Source of the DNA: Nymphaea colorata
Taxonomy: Eukaryota; Streptophyta; Magnoliopsida; Nymphaeales; Nymphaeaceae
DNA: 64,000 nt
Direction of reading: 5' to 3'
NCBI RefSeq assembly: GCF_008831285.2
Contig: NC_045140.1
Location: 2,893,528 to 2,957,527 of the forward strand
Position 1 is the first letter of the stretch. Every line of letters begins with the position of its first letter. This document shows, in pieces, positions 42,001 to 55,335 of this stretch. The position numbers and the translations under genes were made by a program. The notes under the pieces were generated by a model that saw only the letters and a program-made list of their open reading frames with translations, did not search any database and had not been told where the DNA came from.

Positions 42001-45000
42001 TTCTGGAGGGAAAAAGAAATTGATTGTGTTCCTTCAAGTGGGGTTAACCTTTCTCCAGGCATTAAGGATTTGCAAAAGCTTCCTACACCAGGGATTTATC
42101 CCACCTGACCTCGCTCTCACTTTTCGCCTGTTAAGACATAAACCAATAACAGGGTGTTTGATTACCTCGGATCTCAGATCTGAGGTAATTTGACATCACT
42201 GAGGATCTCAGATCAGTGGATTGGAGGTCAGATCCCACTCCTGTCTGACCTCAAATCTAGGTTTTGTCCATATATTGAGGATCTCAATTTTTTTTTTTTT
42301 ACATAGTGGCAAAATCCAATGTTTGTTTACTCTGTAAGTCCCACATAAAAGGGATTTCAGATCAGTGAGGGATATCAGATCTGAGACTATCAAACACACC
42401 CTAAATGGCTTTCCGATACCTATAAAATTTCAGGAAGAAAAAGTTCATTTTTTTACATAGTGGCAAAATCCAATGTTTGTTTACTCTGTAAGTCCCACAT
42501 AAAAGGGATTTCAGATCAGTGTCGGATCACATATATGAGACTATCAAACACACCCTAAATGGCTTTCCGCTACCTATAAAATTTCAGGAAGAAAAAGTGC
42601 ATCATCCCGATTGTTTGCACATATAGAAAAAGGCCAAAATAATGAATAAGAGAAAGGATACACCACATGTCAGTTCAATCAAACTAATAGTTATATCAGT
42701 CCCTTATAGCAATCCAACATTAAAAGACAAACTACATAACATGGACACCCTTGCTCGGGGAGTGTACCCATGTCGACATGAGGGGTGCAGTCAACGCACC
42801 CAGGGCCATGTCCAGATTTTTTGGCCTTGGTTAAAATTGACCGAGTCCGATTTTGTCTTAGAAATGGGGCTGTTTTTTAATCCTATTGTGTATATGCGTA
42901 TGGCCATTGTTTTGCTTATATTTTCTTTGAATTCCTAGATAATATAAGTTTACAACAAGGTTCAGCATACGTGATTATTGCTGCAGTCACGTATGTTGAA
43001 CCTTCTATGCTAGATTAGCAGAACTTATTTCCCCATCTTCATCCTATGATTCTATTTCATACTTTGTAGTTTGTTCATTAGTTTTTTCTTCATAAGTTAT
43101 AAGTTATGAATCATGAATGTATTGTTTTGTTCATTTAAATCTTATTTTTTGTTTTATATATATATATATATATATATGGTATCGTCATACCCATGTTTTT
43201 TGAAAAAGTTCCGCACCCGTACCCATATTGGCACCCATACATGTACCTGTGTGACATGGAAACAAATAATGAATGCTCTTCAATACATAGGTTCAATATT
43301 GTGCCATAAAAATTTGTATATGCACTAAAACATCAACATAAGTACATAAACAGCATGCTGTTCTTGTTTGTCTCTTCTTCTGCACATGTACACCATGCAC
43401 ATGGGAGCTGCTATCACAACCAACAACATAATATCAAATCAAACTGAGGCATAATCAGTGAAGTATCTTATCACTCCTTGAGTAGTTTTATGTTGCCCCT
43501 CAAAGAAAATAGAAGTCCAGATAATAGAGAAAGAAAATGATGGCAAAGAAGGTCCACTATTGTACAGCATGGGCATATTTGATTACCTCTGAGTTTTTGC
43601 AAATGAAAATATTTCCAGGATGTGGATCAGCATGGAAAAACCCACTTTTCAAAATCATTTGACCATAAGCCTGCATCAAGCTTTTCAAAATTTTCCTGCA
43701 TCAAGAAACACAGAGGACAAGAAATGTGACATATTTTTATTAGCTGCTAATGGTGGGAAAATTTTAAGAGAAAAAAGTTCATGGTTCATCATGTATTTCT
43801 TCTAAGCTGTCATTATCTATGAACTGACTAGATCAATACAAGCAATGCATTTCCCTGTCCAGGCAAGAGACTCAGTTGCTAAACAAATGTAACTGGTTAG
43901 TAGCATGTTTATGCCCAATACTTTGAGAACACATAGAAGTCTCCAGAGTGGTTTAGAAATGAGGATCTGCTTATGCCGCTCTGGTCATTCATTCATGCTG
44001 GTCCAGATTTGTAAAATGAGGTTGGCAAGTCCAGAACAAAAAAGCTCACAAGGCTACGTAGCACAGTTAGATGGTGCTCAAACCTTTTTATGCTGATCAG
44101 TGCATGTATACCATATATTTTGTGTGTATGGATGTGTAATAATGATATGTACTGTAATATACATCATATATACACCTCTTTCAAAGAGTATAGATGGTAA
44201 TGACCAGTAATGATGAGCATCCACGTTCCAACAAAATTCTGTTAGAAATGTCACACCAGTGACCAGTCAACTCTAAATGTTAAATTTAACCATTTCCAGG
44301 CATTACATACATGTAACCAGATCGCTTCTTTTACAGATTATTATTTGGCATGGTCAGTGACATGCCAAATGAACAAAAGCTTCACGTCTAAATTCTGCTG
44401 ATAGTTGATACTAATCTATTGTCTCTGCCATAGTTTTCATGCAAAAATAAAAGAAACACCTGTGGATTCTATCCCAAGGCCTCTACAAGCCCATCAGGTT
44501 ATGATCTCACATGCCTGAGGAAAAAATGGACAAGATGAGGACACCAACTAAATTACCATCACAATCATCATCACTACCATCACCATCATCAAGAACATTT
44601 TACTGGCCTGAAAACACTTGCGGCTGGTTCGTATTTCAGCTATGAAAATGTGATTTTTTTTTATAATTGAAATCATAGTGACAAGAAACCCGTTTTTCAA
44701 AAAAACCCGATAAAAATGCTAAAAACCATGTAGACAAAAATAATCCTTCCTTTTCCCCTTCTTTTGAAAAACTCAAAACGATTTTTTCACATTTTTTCAC
44801 GTGTTTCTCATTGTTTTTATGTTATTTTTTGCTTCAAAGTTTAAAACTTAAGTTAAATTATTTATCTTCATTTCTATCATTATTAAAACATTATGTTTGT
44901 CATTTTATCAAGTTATTTTTATGTTTTCTTGTTAATTTATCATTTATTTTACTTTTTCCTAATTTTTAGGATTTTTATCTTCTAAAAAAATTAGTGAATT

Positions 45001-48000
45001 TTTGCCGAGTTTTACAACTTTGCCAAAAAATACCCGAGAAAAACCTCGCCCTGTTAACAATATTTGGGACTTTGATTGACATACATATAACAAGCCCAAA
45101 TCATTTTCCAAATGTTTAAAATTAAAAAAGTAAGGACATGTTCACTAACTTCATTTTCACGCAAATGAAAGCAAAACCTTAAAAATCTCCAAAACAGACC
45201 AGGAGCTTACTGCTTTGCTGCTGCTGCAATCCTACCACTGGGATTAATGCCTCTTTTGGCCATCTCCTCACCAAGACTTGTAATTGGAATTCCATCAATA
45301 AACTCCATCAATAAGACTCTCCTGATAAATATAATTCAAACATTAGGTTTCCATTTTGAATATGATTAATTCCACACACTCAGCCAAACATTTCACTATC
45401 GCACAATTGAAATCCAACAAAAGTTGATGCTTGACAAACTTAATTCGATGTGTTCTCTAGAAAGGGAAAATGAGAGACGACAATGAAGGCACAGAATGCA
45501 CAATTTTACAAGCAAAGAAAGAAGAAACATATACGTTATGGCTCACATAGCAGAAATGGGAGCTAATTAAAGTAAAAGAGGGTTTATAAATCAGGAAAGA
45601 CAAGAAAAAGATAACATGTTTGCAAACCCAAAATATTCAATAGTTCCTAGACCACAAGCATATTTTAAGGTGACAAGGTAAACGAAGTTTTAAAAAGAAG
45701 ACGGTGAATATAAATAGATTCAACAGGCAGACAATGAATGGGCAGCAACAGTCAGGTTTGACACCTTGAATCCCCTTCAAAAAATGAACTGAGAAAGGTG
45801 CTCCTTTCAGGAGCTCAGAGATCAGACATGGAGAAATAACCAAGGATATCTTAGAAAATTTCCATGAGAACTAACGATGGCCAAATTAAGAAGCTCCATA
45901 TTAATAGTTAATTAAGAAGACAAGCAAAATGCTACAAAGAGAGATCTCAATAATAACATAAAAGTATATCAAACAAGAATGCTACCTACAAGACAGGTCA
46001 CATTTGCCATCAGCATCCTTCACATGGTTAACATTGTAACCAAATGGTGAATATAGCCCTTATTATCAATACCCTGATAAGGATTAGTTGTACCATGTCG
46101 TGTTAAGCACTCAAACAATCAGTTATGAACTATAAACCACAAAGACAAAAAAAGGAAAAGGAAAAACCCAATGCATTAAGCCAAACCAAGAAAAGCCAAT
46201 AGAAAGACCCCAACACCATAAGGATAGCTGTTGCTGATATTCAAGCACTAAACCCTAGCCTAGTTACCAAGGTGAAAAGCAAGAGTATCTTTGACAGGAA
46301 AGAACATGCAGCATCACAGGATGTAGCATTCTGTTCCAATGTTCCACCAATTTGGCGGCATTATAGGAAGAGAACAGAAGGTGCAACACATATAACATGC
46401 AACAAAAAAGGAATGTCTTAAACACGTCCCAGTTTATGTTTCAAAAAAACAAAAATTCTTGTTCTGCAGGATACCTTGTGGTCATCTTGCTAATCACACG
46501 TGGCACAATAACAGGAGACCTCTTGTTGTTTGTACAAAGAAAATGATGTATCCTCTGCATTGCATCAGCCTCACGCAGAAAATCAAACTCATAACCAACC
46601 TAAACAAGAAGGTCGCCATGGAAGATTTAGCAGCTCATTTGCAATCATGGGTGCAATTAAAGACGTAGATCACCTTAAACAAGCAAATATGAATTTAAAT
46701 AAGTTATTCTCCAAACAAATTGCAGAAAATGAGGAAATGTGTCATGGCATCAGATACGCGGCTTCTTTAATCTTTAATAATTAAAATGGTAATGTGTCTC
46801 TGCCATAATGTAACATCGTAACTATCCAAAAAATTGCAGAACAAAAGTAGAAAAACAACAATAGATAGTCTTATTTGAGCAGATGTTCCAAGGATAGAAC
46901 TTACGTTAGCCCACAGCAACACAGCAATATTGAAAAGCCAAATCTGGTCTGGTAAATGGAAGTCAACCATGTAGTCTATCTATTAAAATGGAAGTGACAT
47001 GGCAATTCTTTTGAAAATATCTAGTCAAAGTGAGACCAGGACTCAGTTCCTAAGTTACATGGATATTAGTGAGGGTAAGGGCGTGGGTAAGATGGCAATT
47101 TTAAAATTGTGGATAAAGGGATATGACAAGGCATATAGACATATAATATGTCTGTTGTTTGCATGCAAAATTTCACAAACAATATGCAAAATTAATACAA
47201 AACAGGTACAAAAATGCAAAATAGGTGAAAATATGTTTTGGAGAATTAATATGCAAAACTTTAAAATTGATATGCAAAATGCAAAAACTAATATACATTT
47301 TTAAAAAATGTGTCCAAGTGTGTACCCATACCTGTGCCTGCATGTCAGCATGTCAGCACGGATACAGCAGCCATGTTGCCATATCTGTGTCACTAGGCTC
47401 ATTTCCTGTTATAAGAACTGTTGAGACTTGAGAGAAATAATTAAGTTGGTTCGGTGGTTATTAGAATTTTAGAAAGTCTTTGAGTGTGCTATTTAATCAT
47501 TTCTTTTTTTGTGGATCTAGACGTAATCTTTGTACCGCCCCTCTAATCTCTATTTAAGAGAGATTGGCGTTAATCTAAGGATGATTTTTTTCTCTTCCCA
47601 AACAATTGTAACAAGAACATGCAGAATATTATGTAATCTTAGTATCTTACTGCATATGGTGATTTCTCTTTGTTATTTACTGCCGAATCGAATATAGTTT
47701 AGGGTTGTCAATTGATCAGGTTTTTGTTAGATCAACATTTTCTATATTCACACAGGTTACAGGTTAAAATAGTTGACACAGATTGCTGAGTCAAAAAGTG
47801 AATTCCAAGACTTGTCTTGCAGGGTTCAAGGGGCTTTAGGTCATATATGTTTAGTATGCTAAAGAATGCATTTAAAATACAGAGACAGCTGTGCCAGTTT
47901 CAAGTTTTCAACATGCAAGCAAAACTACATCACAACCAAACTCACTGTATTAGATTCAGTTAACATTGCAGGTACCAAAGTTTATTGATGAAACATCAGC

Positions 48001-50520
48001 TTGCCGTACAATCATATCATTTGTTATACTAAATTCCTGATAGAGCACAAGAAAACGCTCACTGTTATTCCCAACTAGCAATGGTACCTGCTATGAGTTT
48101 GAGTACAAGACATGGGTCGACAAAGAGGATAAATCTTCTTATAGAAGGATCAGAAGAAATGAGTCTGCATTTCCTGCAGGAAACATTTGGAAGATCGAAG
48201 ACCCAAACTAGTGGATTTGCTAGCAACATAATGGAAGCAGTCAACCAGTATAGGTTGATCTGAAATCTTATTCAAATCCAATATAGCACTTGTTTCTAGA
48301 AAAGAGGCCTTTTGGCAACGCCTGACATATAAACACAAAAAATCATATGCATGTGCATGTTCAATGTAGCGATTGTGAGTATGCACCATCTCCCTCTGAC
48401 ACAACCTGTATACCAGTGCAAACTTTCACTTTGTTTTCCTAAGGCTTGCTGGGTTAAGGTATCACCTTGTGTTATCAAGCACATTATCTTTATGCATTTT
48501 CTGAATAACATGGAGTAATTATCAATAGTCAGAGGCTGATGCAGAAATATGCAGGGCGTGCTTGTTGTCTGAACCAGTTTGCTCTCTTTTGATTTAGTTA
48601 TTAATAAATCAACATAGCTTCTTTGACAATGTATTAGTTCATCTCATACCTATTGATTATTTGACATGACTGCAGCACTAAAACCTTTCATATTTCCGTG
48701 TGGCAACCCTAATTCATGATATTGTAGTGTGCCATCTATAAAATAATTCTTATTAAAGGCTGCAGTAAATAATTCAATAATTAAAACGTGCAAATGGATA
48801 ATGAAAAATCCATACCTGTTTCTCTATTTCTGTAGTCACAGAGACAAGGTCGAATTTCACATCTGTATTTTGTAAAAACATGGCAAAGGCTCTCAAGTTG
48901 CGTATATCTGTCATCATTAGCTCCTGAACTCCAGGATGTTGCACCTGTCGAGGTACACTTAAATGCAGTTTTATCTAGTTCTTATGCTGCGGGAAAACAC
49001 ATCATAGTTTTTTCCTATTCCACTACTGAATGGAACCCAAAGTAAATACTGCATGTGGTTCCTTACTCTCTCAACTAAATTTTACTCCTAATTACTAGCA
49101 AAGCATTCTCAATTTTCTTGTCGGTAAAGATCCCAAATATTATTTATTCTTACCTTTACAGCAACATCACTTTTTCCTCCCCTTATCCTTGCTCGATGTA
49201 CCTGTCACCATGATCATCCGGATGTAATGATTAAATGACAGAAGTGATTAGCAAGCAAGGTAGTTCCCCCAAAAAAAAAACAGAAATGACTAACAGCAGA
49301 TAAAATTGCACAGATAACGTCAAGTAAAACGAGAAGTTTGTATATACAGAGTGTGGACGGTGTTGGTACGCAAAGGTACTGCATGAGTCATAATTCCAAA
49401 CGAAGCATCATGTTTTCCTTGATTTTGTGCTGAAACTTTATCGATAAAATTATATGCATAAAATAATCAAAGTCAGGACATCGTATACGCCACATGTTGC
49501 CATCTTTGATATTAGTCGAAAGGGAAAAAGAAATGAAAGTGCATAGACTAGAGCTCATATTTCTCCATGAAGACAAACGTTCTTCATTTCTGATGAAAAA
49601 TGAAGAAAGAAAATAAAGCTATCGAAAGAGGGAAAAAAGGATAAAACAGCCAAAACAATTAGAACCTGTGCAATCGATGCAGAACCAATGGGAGATTGAT
49701 CGAATCTCTCGAAGAGCTCCCCAAGATTTGCATGCAATTCTTCCTCCAACACAGACTGAACCACTTCAAAAGGCGTTGGAGGAGCTCGGTCACACAATGT
49801 GACCAGCCGCTTGACCCAGGCTGTCGGTGCTAAATCTGGCTTGCCAATTATCTGAGCGATCTGATTTCACAACAAAAGAAGGGAAGAAGATTCTTAGAGA
49901 CCTAGAAACTAAAGAATTCTTCTTCTTTGTTAAGCCACGAAAGCTGCTTATAAGAAAAGGAAAACAGAACAATAACGACAACAAAAGCCAAATCTTGCAA
50001 CATGGGCGTCTGAGAATATGTGAAAACATGGCTCCCGAGCATTCTCTTTTACCCCAAAATACAATAACATGATTGCTTTTCAAACAGCAAGATCAAACGA
50101 AAAGGGAGACCAAACGCAGAAACATGGGCGTCTAGGAAAAAAACAGAACCGTGGAACCTTGAGAAAGAAACCACCAAGTTCGGAACACATGGAGTAGAGC
50201 TTGTCCGCAGCGACTTCGTGCTGCTGATCCCATATCTCCTCCTGTTTGCTCTTCTCCTTCACGAACTTCACCCGCAACTGGCAAACCTAGTGAATGGACA
50301 ACCGGAACAAAAAGAAACAGATGAGGCGAGGAGGAGAGAGCGAGAGAGAAAGGTGCGAATTCTCTACCTTGTAACCAAGATAGATGTCTGTGGCTCTTGC
50401 CCAGAATTGGAGCGACCTCACCCACGGCTGAAGGAGGCTGGGAGAGCGCCTCGTCTTCTGATGGTAGGTTGTCGCATCCTCCGATGATCTACTGCCCACT
50501 GTACCAGTGAGAGAGAGCAT
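37824..50520 (-). CDS. ABC1/UbiB (ADCK)-family atypical kinase (At4g24810-like)
   Basis: Twelve exons in transcript order: 50368-50520, 50158-50286, 49666-49860, 49154-49201, 48816-48944, 46475-46599, 45211-45321, 43587-43695, 40559-40677, 38200-38350, 37955-38099, 37824-37882. They join in frame to 490 residues. Hallmarks: FFLKIAQIIGKPDLAP (91-106, a variant of the ABC1 KxGQ motif), alanine-containing loop GSASIAQV (153-160), Lys175 in DVAVKVQHPG, HADPHPGN (318-325) and LLDYGQ (336-341), the DFG equivalent. Overall it looks like the Arabidopsis At4g24810 clade. ABC1 proteins are atypical kinases or ATPases that act in quinone and prenyl-lipid metabolism of mitochondria and plastids; the role and compartment of this member are inference. 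The C-terminus is basic (SSSRSFIRRLFWRK). Introns swollen by repeats make the gene 12.7 kb. Confidence 0.93.
39011..39064. repeat. (CT)n(CA)n compound microsatellite in ABC1 gene intron
   Basis: About 9 CT units run directly into about 18 CA units, in the 2.2-kb intron between 38350 and 40559. Confidence 0.95.
42151..42402. repeat. MITE with AGGGTGTTTGAT terminal inverted repeat
   Basis: Left AGGGTGTTTGATTACCTC and right GACTATCAAACACACCCT are inverted. The interior repeats GATCTCAGATCTGAGG and CAGATCAGTG. It sits in an intron of the ABC1-type gene. Confidence 0.65.
42301..42601. repeat. 154-bp tandem duplication over the MITE's right end
   Basis: ACATAGTGGCAAAATCCAAT starts at 42301 and again at 42455. 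The two units are nearly identical through ATTTCAGGAAGAAAAAG, so the element's right terminus and its flank were duplicated after insertion. Confidence 0.85.
43150..43300. repeat. (TA)n plus CCCGTACCCATA dispersed repeat in ABC1 gene intron
   Basis: (TA)n at 43157-43178 is followed by GCACCCGTACCCATATTGGC and ACCCATACATGTACCTGTG. A similar run occurs at 47313-47345 (GTACCCATACCTGTGCC). Confidence 0.45.
47419..47737 (+). mobile_element. Possible solo LTR, Copia-like, degraded
   Basis: Bounded by TGTTGA and TCAACA, with a TATTTAAGAG promoter-like box and a downstream pyrimidine-rich segment, the layout of a short plant Copia LTR of about 319 bp. No internal region is present and the flanking five bases do not match, so it is either old or a false call. 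It lies in the largest central intron of the ABC1-type gene. Confidence 0.35.
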
Positions 50521-50684
50521 GGTGGTGATGGTGGTGGTGGTTGTGGCAGTGAGCTTTCTCTATCATTCATAACATAATGTCAAGAACTGAAGATCCGATA
50601 TAAACGAGAGGTTGCAGTCAAGCCTCTAAAAATTACATGTTCACTTAGTTGTGATCTTGTGATCGAATCGCAGAGTGACAGAAA

Positions 50685-50717
<33 letters not shown>

Positions 50718-52792
50718 GTCTGTTGTGTGAGGCGGAGATGCCCACCAAGGAGTATGGGGAAATGGACTTCTGGACGAGAGAGAGAGAGCGCGCCCACCCC
50801 TCGCTTCCCCTCCAATCGCGGGTAAACTCTACTTTTTGAGGAAGGGCGATGGTGGGGGTCTTCATTTGTTGTTGTTTCTTGGCATGATCCCATTAACAAC
50901 CAATTGGGTCTCACGGGCATGAGAGAGAAATCGATCTTAAGCATTCAATGTTATTTTAGCAATGTATTTACAAATGTTGGTGGCGATAAAAAGTGCACTT
51001 GACAAATTTAGAGGATGCTTAAACTTGTTCAGGATATCATTTTTCTGTTTTTTCTTTTTTTTTTGAGAGTGAGTAAATTTAGAGAATGCCTAAACTTGTT
51101 AAGGATCTTAATTTTCATTTTTTTAAGAGCGAGTAGTTCATTTCACCCCTTTTGAGAAAGGGTGCACTACAATTCTTTAGGGTTTCATTAACAAATCTTG
51201 TCTCTTTGTTTTTCTTTTTCCACATTTTAGGTGCTAAAAGATAACATTCCATGCTAACATTGGTTTGGTGAAAAGTAATAAGAGATAAATAGGATGGATC
51301 ACCTTCTCATTGGTATTTTAACTTCTAATAAATGGATTGTTGGGAGGTTGGCTCATGACCTTTATTATAAAAAAATCATACGTGCAACCAAATGGAAATA
51401 AATCTAAAGAAGACGAAATCAAGATAAATCGCATCAACCTATAAAGGCTACCATCACACAGAAACCCCCAACCCAAAAAACTATTCTACTTGTAAGTATA
51501 TTGTTATTATCACATGTGGTCCAAAGTTATCTGGCTCTATAGGCTCACAACAAAACAATGTACACACAGCCAAGTAACATTGGGGTTGTTTGTTAGTAAG
51601 AACACTATGTGATCGTATCACCACACTGTGGTAGGTTCATTGAATGCTAAGACCAATGAATCTGTCATTATCTTTACAACATATTCATGAGACTTTGTGC
51701 TGCCAAGCAATTGTAGAAAGTCTATTTTGGCATATGTTAATCAATGAAATGGTGCATCATGAAAGACCAAGTTTTGCACTCATATGCTCGAGTGAAGACC
51801 CATTTACAATATAATCTTGATTTTCTTTCAAAAGTTTTGAGTTGTGAGTAGTTTGGGTGAGCGAGAAGGTCATTTCTACTGTTCGAAGTGTCTTTCAATG
51901 CTTTTGTCTATGAGATCCTGAGCTGCGTCGGTGTCAGTGATAAAACATGACACCCTTCAATTTAGATGTCGCGTTTCACCGCCTAAAACATAAGAATATA
52001 GCACCCATCGAAATCGACAAACTTCTAGTTTAACTAGCTACGCAGTAGTGGATCTCATTTTTGCTAGCACGGAGTGCCCCTCCAAGTGATACGAGCATTC
52101 TCATAAATTTTTTTAGTTTTTTTTCTTTTGTACTTTTACGATAGTTTGGGTATATATATATATATATAAAAGAGGTCCTCTTATTTGAAAAAAAAAAAAA
52201 AAAGAGAAGGAGCGGTGGGAGAGGCCCAACCAACAACTATCCTCATGTTGGCCCTCAGCAGGAGAAGTGTGGTGGAAGCCGCCGACGTCCACGGGCATGG
52301 GAAGGGTAGCGGCGAAGGAGAGGCCACTGGCCAGCACATTTTTTTTCCAATGAAGAAGAGGGAGGCGCTTTTTCGTAAAGAGGAAGGAAGATGCCCATCA
52401 CAGCTGACACCGCCGGTTCTCCGACGCGAGGTGAGGAATTGGGCCCTTCCGACGCCGTGCTTTTGTTTTTTTCAAGGAGAACACGGGCCGTCCACTTTGA
52501 CGGCACCCTGCCCATCTGAGATCCTCTATGAGAACCTTCTCTCTCGGTTTACCTCTCCAAATTACCGTTTTCTTCTTCTTCCTCGCTTGCTCTGACATTT
52601 TTTATGTGATCTCTGGGAGTCATTGCTGTATCGCCTCTGCTGGAGGATGGAGGACTGATCCGTAAGAAGCAGCAGGCCACGAGGCAATTTTCTAAAATCT
52701 CCCATGATTTGCACAGCTCAACTACTCCCCTCCCCTCCCTCCATCTTTGGCAAATCATTCTCTTCAACCGATACCTATCCCCACAACTTTTA
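50521..52792. other. Promoter region of the ABC1-type gene and adjoining spacer
   Basis: A CT microsatellite at 50686-50722 is likely within the 5' UTR or promoter. A 70-bp imperfect direct repeat lies at 51005-51140. A GC-richer block at 52200-52600 is open on both strands, but no product is recognisable. Confidence 0.45.
51005..51144. repeat. 70-bp imperfect tandem repeat
   Basis: AAATTTAGAGGATGCTTAAA at 51005 and AAATTTAGAGAATGCCTAAA at 51075, each followed by CTTGTT(C/A)AGGAT and a T-rich end. Confidence 0.7.
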
Positions 52793-53038
52793 GGGGGCGT
52801 TCATGTAATCCAGTTTTTAGAAACTTAGTTTTTATGAAAACCAAATATTTTAATGAGCTTTAAAAGCCCCTTTTTGTTTTTTGTGACGCATCCAAAACCT
52901 GTTTTTTGAACTCAATAATTTAAGAAAGGTTAGGTTTTTTTTTTTTGCTTTCTTTTACAAAACCAAAATGCTCCAAGAATATAGTTTTGAAGACAAATCC
53001 AGGTTTTCTGGTTTTGAGGTGTTATCCAACCACCCGCC
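52793..53038. repeat. MITE, GGGxGxxTxxATGA family, copy d
   Basis: Starts GGGGGCGTTCATG, ends GGTGTTATCCAACCACCCGC (inverted). The interior has AAACCTGTTTTTTG and CCAGGTTTTCTGGTTTTG. Confidence 0.6.
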
Positions 53039-55152
53039 TGGATTTCCTCTCAACACAATCTGAACCTTCAATTATGGGTTTTATTCCCCTTATGACTCTT
53101 AGGTCTTTCAAGTTTCAACCACATTGATCAGCAGAAGACATTTAATCAACCTAGATTAGCCACAAACTTGTCTTGGGAGATAAAATGAGTTGGGATCTGA
53201 ACTCTTTATAATATTCTTGGGCACAAAATGAAGAAATAGCTTGTTTGGAACTATAAAAGGATGATAGTATAGAAGACACATAATTGGTTTTAGTTGAATT
53301 CTAGTGAGTGTTACTTTTTAGTGGGATTATACCACTATAGTTAATGGGTGTATTGTTTCCCACTCAGATCCCAATATAGCTCATGACTCTACCCTTCTTT
53401 TTGAGCCGGTGGGTTGTTAACCTCTTACCTGTTGGTCCGATTAGCTACGCGACACACCAGTTGGCGAGAAAGAGCTTTCAAGTCCAAATTTACATAAGTC
53501 ATCCAAACTGACATGGCAGATTATAACATGTGCTCTCTTTGGAAAACAATTTTTAAGTTTTGATGTGACTGCAAAGGGCATATGTGGGTGGCATCACGTG
53601 AACTGGAAGATCTAATGTGGCCAATGGTGAATGCATGGTCCAAATTCATTTGGTCGTGACATTGAACATTTCTGGTGTCGGAAGCAGATGAACAGAAGAA
53701 CTCTCTCAACAAACCAAAATGTAGATGCAGGGATGAACCAACGGTTAGGAGCCTTAGATGCGTCCAAAGCATTGGAAAATATACACTCAAAATCTGGGGC
53801 CAAAATATTGTGATAGTACTAAGGGGGAAGAAATCACGATCAGCCAAAATATTGTGATACTACTAAGGGGGAAGAAATCACGATCAGGAAGAAAAGGAGC
53901 TCTTTGATTTGTGACATATAATGAAACATCAGTTTTCACCATGTTTTGGAAGGTGGTGACGGTGCACTTCACTCGAATGCTTGGTACAGAGACGAAGTTG
54001 AAAACCCCACGCAACTTCCCAGCTTTTTTCCCTAAACGGAAAAATGAAAAGGCCAGGAAAGCAGCCTTGTCCAGTAGGGGGCCGTTTACATGATGAAACC
54101 CTTTGTGAATGTTTTATTAAGACGTAGGTTCATAAACACCTAACTCTAGTGTTTCATGTTAGGTAGATTCTTGAAACACTCGTAAAAGTATTCCAACCGC
54201 AAACTACATAAGGAAACATGATTGGGTAGAGGCTTCGGCCTTCAGCTGAGAAGTGGGTATACATTAAAAAGAAAAGGCCAACCTTATCACTGAAAGGTTT
54301 GATAATTTTTCTCATACCTCTGCTTGTACAACATCATGGTTGCTGCACCAGTGTCTCGAACAGCTTCAGAACCAATATGAACTCATGGTATACCTTTTAA
54401 CTAGAATGTTGCACTACCATCATTTGCAGTCCAGTAACTTAACACCCACAAGAATTGAAATACTGCTGATGAAACTCTTTCTCCCACAGCCTTCTGACCA
54501 GCTACACTAAGCCATTTGAGGCTTCTTATTTCTATTTCTGGCTTCTCTCTATCTCTCTTTCTTTTTCCCACATTGCTTTAAGAGAGTCCACACCATTTAC
54601 AGGCACACACCAAATCCTTATAAGTAAATTAACCATATAATCAACAAAATCATCTTGTGATCGGAAAGAACCAACTGTGAACAGACCATGAACACATTCA
54701 TTGGCATACGCATTCATAAATGCACTAATTTACATAGTTCACTTCTCAAAGCCTCCTACACACTGTATAAGGCCTCCATTAGAGAGGAATCCCCAACTTC
54801 TCTGCTCAGAAATGTAGGTCACAAAATGGCATAAGTGGTCAAAAAGGCTTTCATGGTAAGCGCATATGCATAGTAATAAGAATTAAGTTAATCACGAGCA
54901 CAGATCAAGACCAGCCTGGTCCATCAACTAGGCAGATGACAAATGAAATGTAGTATCAAGTGAAACGAGGAACAGAATCCAACACGGACATGATCACAGT
55001 GAGCGGACATTGAAAAACAATGGCATGCATAATTTTCTAAATATATAAGAAAAGCAAATTCAAGAGCCTACGAATAGTTACTTTGGTTCTTGCGATCCAA
55101 ATGCTACAGTGAATTCAAGAAGTTGCTGAGACAAGTGACGTCCCCTGTAGCT
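53039..55152. other. Spacer with decayed or unrecognised sequence
   Basis: Short frames at 53521-53847 and 54532-54717 (minus) look partly protein-like (for example HGLFTVGSFRSQDDFVDYMV) but match nothing I recognise and lack a gene structure. A 44-bp tandem repeat is at 53800-53887. Confidence 0.4.
53800..53887. repeat. 44-bp tandem repeat, two copies
   Basis: CCAAAATATTGTGATA begins at 53800 and again at 53844, each unit closing with GGGGGAAGAAATCACGATCA. Confidence 0.85.
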
Positions 55153-55335
55153 GGGGATGTCAACAAATCTGTTCAAATCGGATATGTCCTTAATTGTATG
55201 CATTTTTTCGGATATTTATATATTCAGATTTAAGTAAAAATAAAGAAAAGTTATATCCAAACTGGAATCCAAAATCCAATTATTTCACAATCTGAATCCA
55301 ATGTTTACATTCACATCCAAACGCTGGCTTTAAAT
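55153..55335 (-). repeat. Dispersed repeat ending TTGACATCCC, copy 3
   Basis: On the plus strand it begins GGGGATGTCAACAAATCTG and carries TTTTTTCGGATATTTATA and ATCCAAAATCCAA. Opposite orientation to copies 1 and 2, and truncated. Confidence 0.55.

Noticed and set aside
52185-52598. A 136-codon plus frame and overlapping minus frames
   Set aside because: GC-rich patch open in many frames, beginning in a poly-A tract; no recognisable motif.
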